Shown here in pieces: positions 25,876-35,404 of a stretch of 64,000 bases of DNA; position 1 is the stretch's first letter; every line of letters starts with the position of its first letter. Source of the DNA: Actinomycetota bacterium (GTDB lineage: Bacteria; Actinomycetota; Coriobacteriia; Anaerosomatales; UBA912); contig JAGXSC010000068.1 in the NCBI GenBank assembly GCA_018334075.1, positions 17,292-81,291 on the forward strand, read 5' to 3'. The notes under the pieces are model-generated. The model did not search any database. It was not told where the DNA came from and saw nothing but the letters and a program-made list of their open reading frames with translations. The position numbers were made by a program, and so were the translations under genes.

Positions 25876-26051
25876 TTTCACTCCCCGATCATCTCGGCGG
25901 TATACCATAAACCTAAAGTTGACGTTTACATTTGCTGTAAAACAGTATATCTTTGCATAAAGGTTATATTGAATGCAAGAGAAATTCAAGAGTTTCTGTA
26001 AATCCGCTGTTCAGGACGTTATGCTATTGTCCCTGCCGGCTGTGAGTGGGT
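25876..26051 (-). promoter_or_regulatory. ftsZ leader region with candidate extended -10 and short repeats
   Basis: The 176-base AT-rich gap between ftsQ and ftsZ holds, on the minus strand, TGGTATACC at 25899-25907 (extended -10 form), about 24 bases before the ftsZ ATG. Farther upstream are a 6-base inverted repeat TTGCAT/ATGCAA (25973-25978 and 25953-25958) and a tandem CTCTTG(A/C)ATT pair just beyond it. These suggest separate control of ftsZ, but no standard -35/-10 pair could be fixed. Confidence 0.4.
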
Positions 26052-26963
26052 CTAGAAAGTCTCAAGTGCGCGCCAAGTAGGTCTTTCTATAGAGCGCACA
26101 TTGATGTAAACAACGCTACCCGCGTGCTCTGTCATTATCTCCCGCGCAATCTCCTCTTTCCTTGTAATATCCACCGAAGGGCCAACAAATATCTCAACCC
26201 CTTCCTCTGTGATTAGCGCGGTTTCCCCTACCGAAGGTGCAGAGATCGCACGAACCATCTCGCGCATCTGTGGACTGAGCCCATTCCACACTTCAAGAGC
26301 GTTTTCCAAAGGCTCGGACCTGGGCCTTACCCCTGGTGTTGTCTCGATATCACCTATATCCCGTATCACCACGGCAGTGACTGTCTCATCAGGAGTCTGT
26401 CGAGCCAGGATGTAACCACGAGCATCAAGAAGAAAGAACGAGGAATCGCCAACATCCAGCATGGCGACCGGAACCCTTTCCTCTACATCGATAATCACGG
26501 TGCCGGGAAACCTGCGCGAGACCGTGGCGGCGGAAACCCATGGATCGCGCTTAATTCGCTCTTCTATCTCTAGCGTTGAGAGCCTCAGCAGAGTCTCATC
26601 TTCGGGGATTGAGGCAGCCGCCCGGACGGACTCATCGCTCAACCGATCGTTTCCCTCAACCGTAACCGTTGTGATTCTGAAGAGGTCTGATTGATATATC
26701 GAAAACACTCCAAAGGCAATCAAGAGCAACGCCAGAGCCAGAAGCACAATCACTAGAATTGCCCTTCGCCTCCTAACGGCTAACCTGCGCTCTCGCGCAA
26801 TGCGCTTTTGCTTGGAGATTTTGGATTTGCCCTTTTCGGAGGCAAGTCTCACTTCCGAGCGCGAAGCACGGCGAGGAGGCTCGGTTCTGGTCTTCTCCTT
26901 AGACCTTGGACGAGCTCCATCGGCAGCCTGCTTCGCGGATATTACTACTTTTCTGCGCTTCAC
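26052..26963 (-). CDS. ftsQ: Cell division protein FtsQ (DivIB)
   Basis: The 303-residue bitopic protein has a very basic cytosolic tail (1-67), one membrane helix (about 68-89), a POTRA domain starting at ITTVTVEGN (about 95-165) and a beta domain with WVSAATVSRRFPGTVIIDV. FtsQ joins FtsL and FtsB at the septum. The GTG start overlaps the murB stop by 4 bases. The position between murB and ftsZ fits. Confidence 0.94.
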   Translation of the reverse strand: MKRRKVVISAKQAADGARPRSKEKTRTEPPRRASRSEVRLASEKGKSKISKQKRIARERRLAVRRRRAILVIVLLALALLLIAFGVFSIYQSDLFRITTVTVEGNDRLSDESVRAAASIPEDETLLRLSTLEIEERIKRDPWVSAATVSRRFPGTVIIDVEERVPVAMLDVGDSSFFLLDARGYILARQTPDETVTAVVIRDIGDIETTPGVRPRSEPLENALEVWNGLSPQMREMVRAISAPSVGETALITEEGVEIFVGPSVDITRKEEIAREIMTEHAGSVVYINVRSIERPTWRALETF

Positions 26964-27871
26964 GAGAACGACCCCATAAAACGTATCTCTGGCTCCAGCT
27001 CTATGCCAAACTTGTCAAAAACAGCTTCGCGAGCGTCGTGCATCAGCCGGAGCACATCGCTAGCCTTAGCACCTCCGAGATTGACGATAAAGTTTGCGTG
27101 CACATCCGAAATAGCAGCCTGACCTGCTCGGCGACCCTTGAGCCCGGCAGCCTCGATAAGCCGACCGGCAGAGTCTCCCTCGGGATTCCTAAAGACGCTG
27201 CCCCCGCAGGGCAGGCCGATGGGCTGGGTGCGCTTTCTGCGCGACAGGCTTGCATCCATTCTACGCCTGATTGCACTGACATCTCCGGTCTCGGCGCGGA
27301 TCAAGCACTCTAAGGCTATACCTCTACTTGAGATATCACTGTAACGATAGCTCCATCCGACTTTATGTCCCTCGACCCTGACCAGCCCGTTTTCTGGAGT
27401 GTAGAGCGTTACCGACTGCACCAGGCTGCCTATCCACTCATCGCGCGATCCGGCATTCATCGCAAGCGCTCCACCGACTGTGCCAGGTATGCCTACTGCA
27501 AACTCAAGTCCTGACAGACCAGCTGCGTATGCATCGTGCACCACATGGCCGAGAAGCGCCCCGGCCCCAGCAATCAAGTGGCCATCACCGATCTGATGCT
27601 TACGGAAATCGCGCCCCAATACGAGCACCGCTCCACGGTAGCCGCTGTCGGCAACCAGCACGTTGCTGCCCTTGCCAAGAACCTTCCACTCTATGCCGCA
27701 TTCATCGAGCACTCCTATGCTAAGCGACAGATCCGAAACGGTATCAGCGATCACGAACAGATCGGCCGGCCCGCCTGTCCTGTACGTTGTGTGTTTCGCC
27801 ATGCTCTCATCTCGGCGGACTAGACCGCTGACATTCTCCAGTAACCGACTGTATGCGGCCTCTACCGACAC
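26960..27871 (-). CDS. murB: UDP-N-acetylenolpyruvoylglucosamine reductase
   Basis: MurB reduces the enolpyruvyl group to form UDP-MurNAc, using FAD and NADPH. The 303 residues show HTTYRTGGPADLF, the FAD loop LGKGSNVLV, GIPGTVGGALAMNAG and the catalytic Ser region CGGSVFRNP, with the late Glu in LEPEIRFMG, the pattern of type II (short) MurB. The GTG start overlaps murC by 10 bases. Confidence 0.97.
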   Translation of the reverse strand: MSVEAAYSRLLENVSGLVRRDESMAKHTTYRTGGPADLFVIADTVSDLSLSIGVLDECGIEWKVLGKGSNVLVADSGYRGAVLVLGRDFRKHQIGDGHLIAGAGALLGHVVHDAYAAGLSGLEFAVGIPGTVGGALAMNAGSRDEWIGSLVQSVTLYTPENGLVRVEGHKVGWSYRYSDISSRGIALECLIRAETGDVSAIRRRMDASLSRRKRTQPIGLPCGGSVFRNPEGDSAGRLIEAAGLKGRRAGQAAISDVHANFIVNLGGAKASDVLRLMHDAREAVFDKFGIELEPEIRFMGSFS

Positions 27872-29265
27872 TGGATCTCTCTCCGCTCATCAAGGACCCT
27901 TAGCACATCCGGCCCAATCGTTGTGACATCCCCTGCCCCCATCGTGATCAACATATCACCGGAGCGAAGTATCTGGCTCAAATACTCCGGGACGTCGGCG
28001 CGGTGCGGAAGGTACGCGACCCTTGCTCGGGGGAATGCGAACAAAACCGCTTCCAGTACGGTTTTACCCGAAACCCCAGGTATCGGCTGTTCGCCGGCAC
28101 TGAATACATCCATTAGAACCAGGTGGTCCGCATCGGTAAATGCCTCCCCGAAGTCGTTGGCGAGAGCCTCGGTCCTGGTGTAGCGATGAGGCTGGAAAAC
28201 GGCGCACACGCGCTCATATCCGCACTCTTTGGCAGCTCTCAGGGTCGCCTTTATCTCTGTGGGGTGATGCGCGTAGTCATCAAACACTGTCACCTCGTCT
28301 ACGCTTCCGATACGATCGAATCGACGCTTGACGCCACCATAGGTAGCCAGGGCTTGCGCGGACGCCTCGGGATCAAATCCGAGTCGCGCGGCGACGGCCA
28401 AGGCGCCGGTAGCGTTTTGGACCATATGTCGACCGGGGACGGTGGTCTTGGCCCCAACGGACCTTCCGTCCGGAAAGGTTACGACGAAGCGATACCCCAT
28501 CCCGTCGTTTTCCAGTGAATGGCAGCGGACATCGGCACCCTCGCTGAATCCGTATGTGACCTTAGCTGCGGGGAGATCGCTTGCCAGCTCCAGTAATCGC
28601 CGATCTTCAGCACAGAGCACCAAGACTCCGTCGCCAGGTACCCGTGCCATAAACTGCGTAAAGATTGCCTCCACGGCCTCAAGGGAACCGTAGTGATCCA
28701 AATGCTCGGCCTCGATGTTTGTGACCAACGCTATCGCAGGGTCAAGATAAAGAAGGGAGCCATCCGACTCGTCCGCTTCAACGACATAGTGGGTTCCCGA
28801 GCCGAGCTTGGCATTGATACGAAACCTTGAGACCTCACCGCCGACCACAAACGTCGGATCGGCGTCGATCCCTTCGAGCATCGTGGCGATCATCGCACTT
28901 GTCGAAGTCTTGCCGTGAGTTCCCGCTACCGCAACCGTAACGCGATCTCCAGCCAGAGATGCAAGCATTCTGGCTCTGGGCCAGATCGGCAGTCCCCTCC
29001 TTTTGGCTTCGACCAGCTCAGGATTGTGGTCGCCAATCGCCGAGGATACAACCACCAAATCGGCATCGCCGAGGGCGCTTGAGTCATGACCGATACTCAC
29101 CCGAATGCCAGCCTCGGACATAGCCTTCGTATAGCGCGATTCTTTTAGATCGGAGCCGGTGACCCTCTTGCCCATCCCATGTAAAACGAGGGCAATACCG
29201 CTCATCCCTGCGCCACCTATACCGATAAAGTGCGCACTTTCGGGTAGTGTACTGTCACGCCTCAC
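27862..29265 (-). CDS. murC: UDP-N-acetylmuramate--L-alanine ligase
   Basis: MurC adds L-alanine to UDP-MurNAc. The 467-residue Mur ligase has the N-terminal Rossmann motif FIGIGGAGMSGIA, the ATP loop GTHGKTSTS near residue 115 and DDYAHHPTEI. The GTG start has AAGGAG 5 bases upstream. It follows murG with a gap of 30 bases. Confidence 0.98.
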   Translation of the reverse strand: MRRDSTLPESAHFIGIGGAGMSGIALVLHGMGKRVTGSDLKESRYTKAMSEAGIRVSIGHDSSALGDADLVVVSSAIGDHNPELVEAKRRGLPIWPRARMLASLAGDRVTVAVAGTHGKTSTSAMIATMLEGIDADPTFVVGGEVSRFRINAKLGSGTHYVVEADESDGSLLYLDPAIALVTNIEAEHLDHYGSLEAVEAIFTQFMARVPGDGVLVLCAEDRRLLELASDLPAAKVTYGFSEGADVRCHSLENDGMGYRFVVTFPDGRSVGAKTTVPGRHMVQNATGALAVAARLGFDPEASAQALATYGGVKRRFDRIGSVDEVTVFDDYAHHPTEIKATLRAAKECGYERVCAVFQPHRYTRTEALANDFGEAFTDADHLVLMDVFSAGEQPIPGVSGKTVLEAVLFAFPRARVAYLPHRADVPEYLSQILRSGDMLITMGAGDVTTIGPDVLRVLDERREIQCR

Positions 29266-29295
29266 TGGCTCTCCTTGTCGTATTAGTTGTGCACC

Positions 29296-30411
29296 CTAAG
29301 GGTGCTTTCGTTTGCTGGCAGCCGCTATCACGGTATCGGCGAGAAGTCGTGTCGCCTGCGGGTTGGCAAACGACCGTGACGCGGCCGACATGTTAGCACG
29401 CTTAACTGGGTCGAAGAGGATTGATGTCACCGTTTCGACGAAATTTTCAGGATTGAGTTCCTTGTCCGGTATCAAGATCGCGCCGCCGGCATCGGCAACC
29501 GCTGACGCATTCAGCGTCTGGTGGTCTTCGGTGGCGTATGGATAGGGAACGAGGACCGCCGGACGACCGAGAGCGGTGATCTCGGCTATGGATGTAGCCC
29601 CGGCTCGAGAGACGACAAGATCGGCCGCCGCCAACGCCGAGCCCATATCATCGATGTAGTCGAGCGCTTTGTAGCGCTGTGAGTTCACTCCCCTTGCCCG
29701 CAGGGCGGATACGACCGAGTCATGCTCGGCCCCCTTGCCGGTAATGTGCACGATGTGCACGTCGGGATTGTGAAGGAGCTGCTCGGCAACCTCAACGGCG
29801 ACTTCGTTGATACGGCGCGCGCCTCGAGAGCCGCCGAATATCAACAGCACCAAGGAGTCATCGGGAATGCCTAATGACTTTCTGCCCTGCGCTCGATCTG
29901 CCAACAGAACCGCAGGGCGAACGGGGTTGCCCGTAACAACCACCTTCGAGACGCCGACGAGCTTTTCCGAGGCGCCCGGATAGGTCAGAGCGAGCACCGC
30001 AGCGTAGCGGGCCAGTATCCGATTGGCAAGACCCGGCACCGAGTTTTGCTCGTGCAAAACGAGCGGGGTGCGCGTTAGTGCGGCTGCTAATCCGACCGGC
30101 ACACAGACATATCCACCAAATGCGACGATGACGTCGGGCTTATCGGCAACAATACGCACTATGGCCCGGGTCGTGGAGAGCGCAGCGACCGCCAGAGCGC
30201 GGAGAAGAGAAAGTGGGTTTGCGCGATCATAACCCTGGGCTGCCAATGGGGCGAACGGAAGACCGGCCTCGCTTGCCAGACGACGTTCTGGTCCAGTTGG
30301 CGTTCCGAAGTATGTAATGTCGTTATGTCCGTCTTGCTGAAGCGCTTCGGCGACGGCCAGTGCCGGATATATGTGCCCCGCCGTCCCGCCGCCGCTCATC
30401 CATATGCGCAC
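29296..30411 (-). CDS. murG: UDP-N-acetylglucosamine--lipid I GlcNAc transferase MurG
   Basis: MurG adds GlcNAc to lipid I to form lipid II on the inner face of the membrane. From the GTG at 30411, which has AAGGAG 7 bases upstream, it has 371 residues and begins RIWMSGGGTAGHIYPA, the first diphosphate loop; the second G-rich loop (FGGSRGARRIN) and the sugar-nucleotide region (SRAGATSIAEI, PYATEDHQ) are present. A longer frame from 30468 would add 19 residues with no counterpart. The start lies 89 bases inside ftsW, an unusually long overlap. Confidence 0.96.
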   Translation of the reverse strand: MRIWMSGGGTAGHIYPALAVAEALQQDGHNDITYFGTPTGPERRLASEAGLPFAPLAAQGYDRANPLSLLRALAVAALSTTRAIVRIVADKPDVIVAFGGYVCVPVGLAAALTRTPLVLHEQNSVPGLANRILARYAAVLALTYPGASEKLVGVSKVVVTGNPVRPAVLLADRAQGRKSLGIPDDSLVLLIFGGSRGARRINEVAVEVAEQLLHNPDVHIVHITGKGAEHDSVVSALRARGVNSQRYKALDYIDDMGSALAAADLVVSRAGATSIAEITALGRPAVLVPYPYATEDHQTLNASAVADAGGAILIPDKELNPENFVETVTSILFDPVKRANMSAASRSFANPQATRLLADTVIAAASKRKHP

Positions 30412-31564
30412 TACGATGCTCCTTCTTTCTGACAGGTGCCCTGACTGTTGCTCTCCCGGATGCTCCATGCGACGAGACCGACAAGATCACTCCAATACAT
30501 ATCAGCGTAAGCGTCATGGCCGTTCCGCCGTAACTGACGAGCGGCAACGGCTTTCCGGTCACCGGCATGAGACCGACCACCATGGCCATATTGATTATCG
30601 CCTGAATGACGATAGTGCCGGTCAGTCCGCCAGCTACCAGTCGGCCAAACATGTCTTTGGATCCGAATGCAATCCTGAACCCAGCATACGTGATCACTCC
30701 AAAAGCCAGAACCACCGATAGCGAGCCGATCAGGCCCAGCTCCTCGCCGATGATCGCAAATATGAAATCGGTATGAGCGGCAGGCAAGTACGAAAACTTC
30801 TGCTTTGACATCCCGACGCCCAGGCCATCTACCCCGCCGGAGCCAAAGGCGAGCATCGCCTGAATCGACTGGTACCCGGAGCCGAGCGGATCTGCCCAGG
30901 GATCACGAAACGCAAGCACCCGCTCCTCCCTGTAGGATGCCAGGAACATCAATGCGAAAGCGCCAACAGCGCCCAATGCCGTCATTCCCGCCAGCAAGGC
31001 AGCGCTAACTCGGCCCAGAACAAGTACCAGATAGATGGAGGCGGCAATGATCACAGTTGTGCCCATATCTGGCTGCAGCATCACAAGTGAAGCGACCGCC
31101 GAGAACACCAGAAGCAACCTGATAGCCAGCTGTTTGGCTTCGATGATCCCGGCTCGCCACTGAGAGAGCAGTAAGGCAGCAACTAAAAGGCTGGCCAGTT
31201 TCGCATACTCGGAGGGCTGGACTGTGATAAAGCCCAAATCCAGCCAGCGCGTCGCTCCCCATACTTCTGAGCCAGTCACAAGTACCAACACCAGCGCAAC
31301 CAGGCAAACGCCGAGAAACGGCCATGCAAGCAAGGACAGCTTACGATAGTCCACGGCTTGCGAAAGCACCATCAGCAACAAGCCGACACCGAGAAAAAGA
31401 GCGTGCCGCTTGAGATGGTACATGCTGTCCTCAAACATTATGTAGCCAGACACCGAAGAGGCCGAGTACACCATTACAAGACCAAGCAACACCAGGTAAA
31501 CGGTAGCCCCAAGGAGAAGATACCGCGCTTTGCTGCCGCCTGCGTATTTGGGCGCGGCGCTCAT
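30323..31564 (-). CDS. ftsW: Lipid II polymerase / cell division protein FtsW (SEDS family)
   Basis: The 413-residue SEDS protein has about ten membrane helices and the family blocks LQPDMGTT, FAIIGEELGLIG and KPLPLVSYGG. SEDS proteins polymerize lipid II together with a class B penicillin-binding protein, here probably FtsI. The last 30 codons, rich in arginine, lie in the 89-base overlap with murG, so the tail is constrained by the MurG P-loop coding. The start overlaps murD by 4 bases. Its place in the dcw cluster favours FtsW over RodA. Confidence 0.95.
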   Translation of the reverse strand: MSAAPKYAGGSKARYLLLGATVYLVLLGLVMVYSASSVSGYIMFEDSMYHLKRHALFLGVGLLLMVLSQAVDYRKLSLLAWPFLGVCLVALVLVLVTGSEVWGATRWLDLGFITVQPSEYAKLASLLVAALLLSQWRAGIIEAKQLAIRLLLVFSAVASLVMLQPDMGTTVIIAASIYLVLVLGRVSAALLAGMTALGAVGAFALMFLASYREERVLAFRDPWADPLGSGYQSIQAMLAFGSGGVDGLGVGMSKQKFSYLPAAHTDFIFAIIGEELGLIGSLSVVLAFGVITYAGFRIAFGSKDMFGRLVAGGLTGTIVIQAIINMAMVVGLMPVTGKPLPLVSYGGTAMTLTLICIGVILSVSSHGASGRATVRAPVRKKEHRSAHMDERRRDGGAHISGTGRRRSASARRT

Positions 31565-32952
31565 CTGACGCCTTCCTCCTCCGCAAAGCGTGCTACCTGG
31601 CCAGCAAAGTACCGACCGCGGTGCTCGAAGTCATCAAACTCATCGAAAGATGCGCATCCGGGCGACAGCAAAACGACATCCCCTGGCCGAGCCAGCTGCT
31701 TGGCCACCGCAAGTGCATCGCCAAGCCTGCCCGCACTCAAGCACTCCACGCCGCAGGCCTTCATCGCCGAGACGACCTCTGGGGCCGCCTCGCCAAAAGC
31801 CACCACTCTGGCCGCACAATCCCTGGCGGCAATGGCGACGCCGCTAAACTCGCTTCCCTTGTTTCTTCCGCCCATCAACAGCACTATGCCCCTGTCAGGA
31901 AATGCCGCTAGCGCCACAATCGCAGAAGCCGGGTTTGTGGCCTTGGAGTCATTGACGTACTCGACGCCATCGATCGTGTCGATCCTTTGCAACCGATGAG
32001 TCACAGGCGCAAAGCTTCTCAGTCCTCGGCGAATAGCCTCTACCTCGACGCCCCATGCGAAAGCTGCCGCGGCGGCGGCTAGGGCGTTGTTGATGTTGTG
32101 AGCTCCAGGTATGAGTAGCTCGGTTGCGAAAACCAGCTCAATCGGGCCGAGGGGGCCGTCCAGAACCAGGGTGCCATCTAGCATCCCGGCTCCGCCGGGT
32201 TCAAGCGCTCTTCGCGATACACGAAAGATCCGAACGCCTCGAAGCTCAAGGGCATCTGCGATGACGGGAAGCCTTGGGTCGTCAGTGTCTATGACCGCGA
32301 CATCGCCGTGGCCCATGTTGCGAAATATCCGGGTCTTGTCGGCGATGTACCTCTCAAGCGAACCATGCCAGTCCAGGTGGTCCTCGGAGATGTTGAGCAG
32401 CACGGCTACCTTGGGTCGAAACTCCTGAGTCAACACAAGCTGAAAAGAGGACACCTCGGCGACTATGGCTGTCTCAGCCAGAGAAACATCTGCCACATCG
32501 ATTGCGGGACGCCCGATGTTGCCGACGCACTCGACAGCCAGGCCACCCTCCCGCAGCAGATGGGCAAGGAGCGCTGTGACCGTTGTCTTGCCGTTCGTGC
32601 CGGTCACCGCCAACCACGGAGAGCTCGAGCGCTCAAAGGCGAACTCCAGCTCGCCGATCATCCGCTCGGACGACAGCGCGGCCGAGGCAAAGAGCGGCGC
32701 ATGCGGAGGGATGCCGGGACTTACCACAACAAGATCCGCCGGCTCGACCAATTCGGTTGCGCCAAGAAACACGTCGACAGATCTTTCGCGCAGTGCGGTG
32801 GCGTAATCCTTGAGTTTCCCGGATTCGCCGGAGTCGTACGCCGTGATGCGAAGCTCACCGGGGTCCCTGCGTTGCCGCAGCAGGTATCCGATCACGCTCA
32901 GCCCCGATCTTCCTAAACCAAGCACAGCCACTTTTTCAGGTAAACCGCGCAT
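31561..32952 (-). CDS. murD: UDP-N-acetylmuramoylalanine--D-glutamate ligase
   Basis: MurD adds D-glutamate to UDP-MurNAc-L-Ala. The 463 residues include the Rossmann start VAVLGLGRSG, the ATP loop GTNGKTTVT near residue 116 and the DSKATNP motif near residue 325, typical of MurD. It starts 3 bases after mraY ends and overlaps ftsW by 4. Confidence 0.97.
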   Translation of the reverse strand: MRGLPEKVAVLGLGRSGLSVIGYLLRQRRDPGELRITAYDSGESGKLKDYATALRERSVDVFLGATELVEPADLVVVSPGIPPHAPLFASAALSSERMIGELEFAFERSSSPWLAVTGTNGKTTVTALLAHLLREGGLAVECVGNIGRPAIDVADVSLAETAIVAEVSSFQLVLTQEFRPKVAVLLNISEDHLDWHGSLERYIADKTRIFRNMGHGDVAVIDTDDPRLPVIADALELRGVRIFRVSRRALEPGGAGMLDGTLVLDGPLGPIELVFATELLIPGAHNINNALAAAAAAFAWGVEVEAIRRGLRSFAPVTHRLQRIDTIDGVEYVNDSKATNPASAIVALAAFPDRGIVLLMGGRNKGSEFSGVAIAARDCAARVVAFGEAAPEVVSAMKACGVECLSAGRLGDALAVAKQLARPGDVVLLSPGCASFDEFDDFEHRGRYFAGQVARFAEEEGVR

Positions 32953-32955
32953 CGT

Positions 32956-33999
32956 TTACCCTCTCACCGTGCCCACAAAGTACAAGGCGAATCCTGCGCC
33001 TGCCAAAATTCCTGTCACCACCCAAAAGCGAACCATGACCTTCGTCTCCGACCAGCCAAGCATCTCGAAGTGGTGGTGGATGGGCGCCATCTTGAATATT
33101 CGCTTGCCGGTCAGCTTGTACGAGGCCACCTGCAATATCACAGAGAGGCCCTGGATTACATAGATTCCGCCGATAAGCACAAAAAGAAGCTCCGTCTTCG
33201 TTATGATCGCAAGAGCCGCAAGTCCGGCTCCAAGCCCAAGCGATCCTGTATCACCCATGAAGATGTCCGCAGGATGGCTGTTGTACCAGAGAAAACCTAC
33301 ACAGGCTCCTGCGGCGGCGGCCGCAAGCAGAGCGATATCGAGATGATCCTGACGAAACGCTATTCCGGCGTAAGCAAGCATCACTATTGTGATGGTGCCG
33401 GCGGCCAGTCCATCGAGTCCGTCCGAGAGATTCACAGTATTGGTCGTACTGATCATCATCAGAAACACCAGACCAAGATATAGCCATGGAACCACGATTG
33501 CGTATGAACCAAGCTGAAAGATCGAGGTATATACGCCCAAGTCCAGCGACACACCAGTCATCGGAATAAGCACTTCCGAGGAAACATGTCCCCAGTTCAC
33601 CGCCAAAAGGCCGAAGAGAAGCGCGATGGCACCCTGCCCAGCTATCTTGATTCTGGGGGTAAGCCCCAAAGAGCGTTCCCGCGCCACTTTTGACCAGTCG
33701 TCCAAAAAGCCGAGCGCACCGCACGCGATGACTGCCGCAAGCGCCAGCAGCGACAGGCGGCCAAAGTTTCCCATGAGAACATAGATCGCTGTAACGACAA
33801 GTATGATCAGCACTCCGCCCATGGTTGGAGTGCCCTGTTTGATTAGATGCCCCTGCGGCCCATCGGCCCGCACCTGCTGCCCGATATTGCGATATCTCAG
33901 CATCTTTATCCATAATGGAAAGAGCGCAACGCAGGCCACTACCGCCAGCACTATGCCCAAAAACACCTGATAAGTTGGATATGTTGCAATATCAATCAC
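32956..33999 (-). CDS. mraY: Phospho-N-acetylmuramoyl-pentapeptide transferase
   Basis: MraY moves phospho-MurNAc-pentapeptide onto undecaprenyl phosphate to form lipid I. The 347-residue membrane protein has about ten helices, the Asp pair in FLDDWSK, the Mg-site block NTVNLSDGLDGL, MGDTGSLGLG and the late PIHHHFE histidines. The start is GTG and overlaps the murF stop by 8 bases. Confidence 0.98.
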   Translation of the reverse strand: MIDIATYPTYQVFLGIVLAVVACVALFPLWIKMLRYRNIGQQVRADGPQGHLIKQGTPTMGGVLIILVVTAIYVLMGNFGRLSLLALAAVIACGALGFLDDWSKVARERSLGLTPRIKIAGQGAIALLFGLLAVNWGHVSSEVLIPMTGVSLDLGVYTSIFQLGSYAIVVPWLYLGLVFLMMISTTNTVNLSDGLDGLAAGTITIVMLAYAGIAFRQDHLDIALLAAAAAGACVGFLWYNSHPADIFMGDTGSLGLGAGLAALAIITKTELLFVLIGGIYVIQGLSVILQVASYKLTGKRIFKMAPIHHHFEMLGWSETKVMVRFWVVTGILAGAGFALYFVGTVRG

Positions 34000-35404
34000 T
34001 TGGACTCACTAGCTCCTCGACTATTCTTTCCAATCCAATCACACGAGAGGCCTTGACGAGAACCGCGTCTCGCGGACGCAGCAGCTCTTTTAGCTTTCGG
34101 TTTGCGTCGTCAATGGTATCGAAGCTCATCACTCTCGCGTGCTCCATACCTTCGGCTTTGGCTCCATCGGCAATCCTTATCGCTCGCTCTCCAACTGTCA
34201 ACAGATAGTCGATCCGAAGCCTTGAGACCTCCTCGCCAATGCGAAAGTGCGCCAACTCGGTCAAAGAGCCAAGCTCGGCCATGTCGCCCAAGACCGCAAC
34301 TCTGCGATCTGCCATCGAGATTGCCGATAGCGTCTCGATCGCCGCTCGCATCGAGGCGGGCGAGGCGTTGTAGGCGTCGTTGATTACATGCACGCCACCG
34401 GCGGTGACGAAAGCCTGCATCCGCATCTCGGTGACGAGCGCCTCTTGCAATCCGGTAGCGATCCCTTCGAGGCTCATCCCCAGGTGCCTGCCGACGGCTG
34501 CAGCTGCGAGCGCGTTATACACATTGTGTCGCCCCGGCAGCCCAAGCGTGATGCTGACCGAGGAATCATCTGCGACGATGTCGAAGGTCGCCAGGCTTCG
34601 CTCATCAAGTGAGACTCGCTCTGCCCGAACCTCGTTGTCCTGCCCGAGGCCGTATGTAACAACCCTGGCAACAGCTTCCGCAGCGATCCGCTCTGTATAT
34701 GCATCGTCTCCGTTGAGAAAAACAGTGCCCTTGGCGGTTATCGAATCGACGAGCTCGGCCTTTGCGTCAGCAATAGCATCTTGACTGCCGAGAAGCTCGA
34801 TATGACTTGTGCCGATATTCGTGATAACCCCTGCTGTGGGCTGCGCGATCTGCGCGAGTGCCCTGATCTGCCCCGTTCCCCGCATGGCCATCTCCAGCAC
34901 GATCACATCGGCATCGGCTCCGGCCTCGAAAAGCGTAAGGGGCACTCCAAGCTCGTTGTTTTTGTTTCCCTCTGTTGCCACCACCCTGGCGGCCCGCGAT
35001 AACACGCTTGTAATGAAGTCCTTAGTGGTGGTTTTGCCGGTCGAGCCCGTAACCCCTATGACCGGGCAAAAGAGCCTGGAGCGATGATGCCTCGCAAGTG
35101 CCTGAACCGCACCGAGGGCATCGGCGACCCGAACCGCTACAACCAATCTTTTGGAAGCATACTCCGCAACGGCTCCCAGACGATCATCGGAGCACGTGAC
35201 GAGCAGCACCCTGGCTCCCAGAGAGATCGCCTGCTCAAGATAGTCGTGTCCGTCTACATTGTTTCCCTCGAATGCAACAAAGATATTGCCCGGCTCGATC
35301 TGCCTTGAATCTATCTTGAGCCCATTGGCCATTGTATCGGTGGATCCAAAAAGGATTTCGCCTTTGGTTATCTCAGCAAGTGACCATACCGGCAATGTCA
35401 GCAT
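33992..35404 (-). CDS. murF: UDP-N-acetylmuramoyl-tripeptide--D-alanyl-D-alanine ligase
   Basis: MurF adds D-Ala-D-Ala to the tripeptide precursor. The 470 residues include the ATP loop GSTGKTTTK near residue 117, NNELGVPLTL and NDAYNASPASM, which are MurF signatures. It overlaps murE by 7 bases and mraY by 8. No ddl gene is present in this dcw cluster, so D-Ala-D-Ala must come from a gene elsewhere. Confidence 0.97.
   Translation of the reverse strand: MLTLPVWSLAEITKGEILFGSTDTMANGLKIDSRQIEPGNIFVAFEGNNVDGHDYLEQAISLGARVLLVTCSDDRLGAVAEYASKRLVVAVRVADALGAVQALARHHRSRLFCPVIGVTGSTGKTTTKDFITSVLSRAARVVATEGNKNNELGVPLTLFEAGADADVIVLEMAMRGTGQIRALAQIAQPTAGVITNIGTSHIELLGSQDAIADAKAELVDSITAKGTVFLNGDDAYTERIAAEAVARVVTYGLGQDNEVRAERVSLDERSLATFDIVADDSSVSITLGLPGRHNVYNALAAAAVGRHLGMSLEGIATGLQEALVTEMRMQAFVTAGGVHVINDAYNASPASMRAAIETLSAISMADRRVAVLGDMAELGSLTELAHFRIGEEVSRLRIDYLLTVGERAIRIADGAKAEGMEHARVMSFDTIDDANRKLKELLRPRDAVLVKASRVIGLERIVEELVSPSD

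Noticed and set aside
25876..25989. An upstream extension of ftsZ to 25989
   Set aside because: The extra 38 residues do not look like FtsZ and cover the AT-rich leader; the ATG at 25875 has a good ribosome-binding site.
33251..33913. A 220-residue minus-strand open frame in a second frame of mraY
   Set aside because: MraY motifs in the other frame are complete, and this frame has no conserved sequence.
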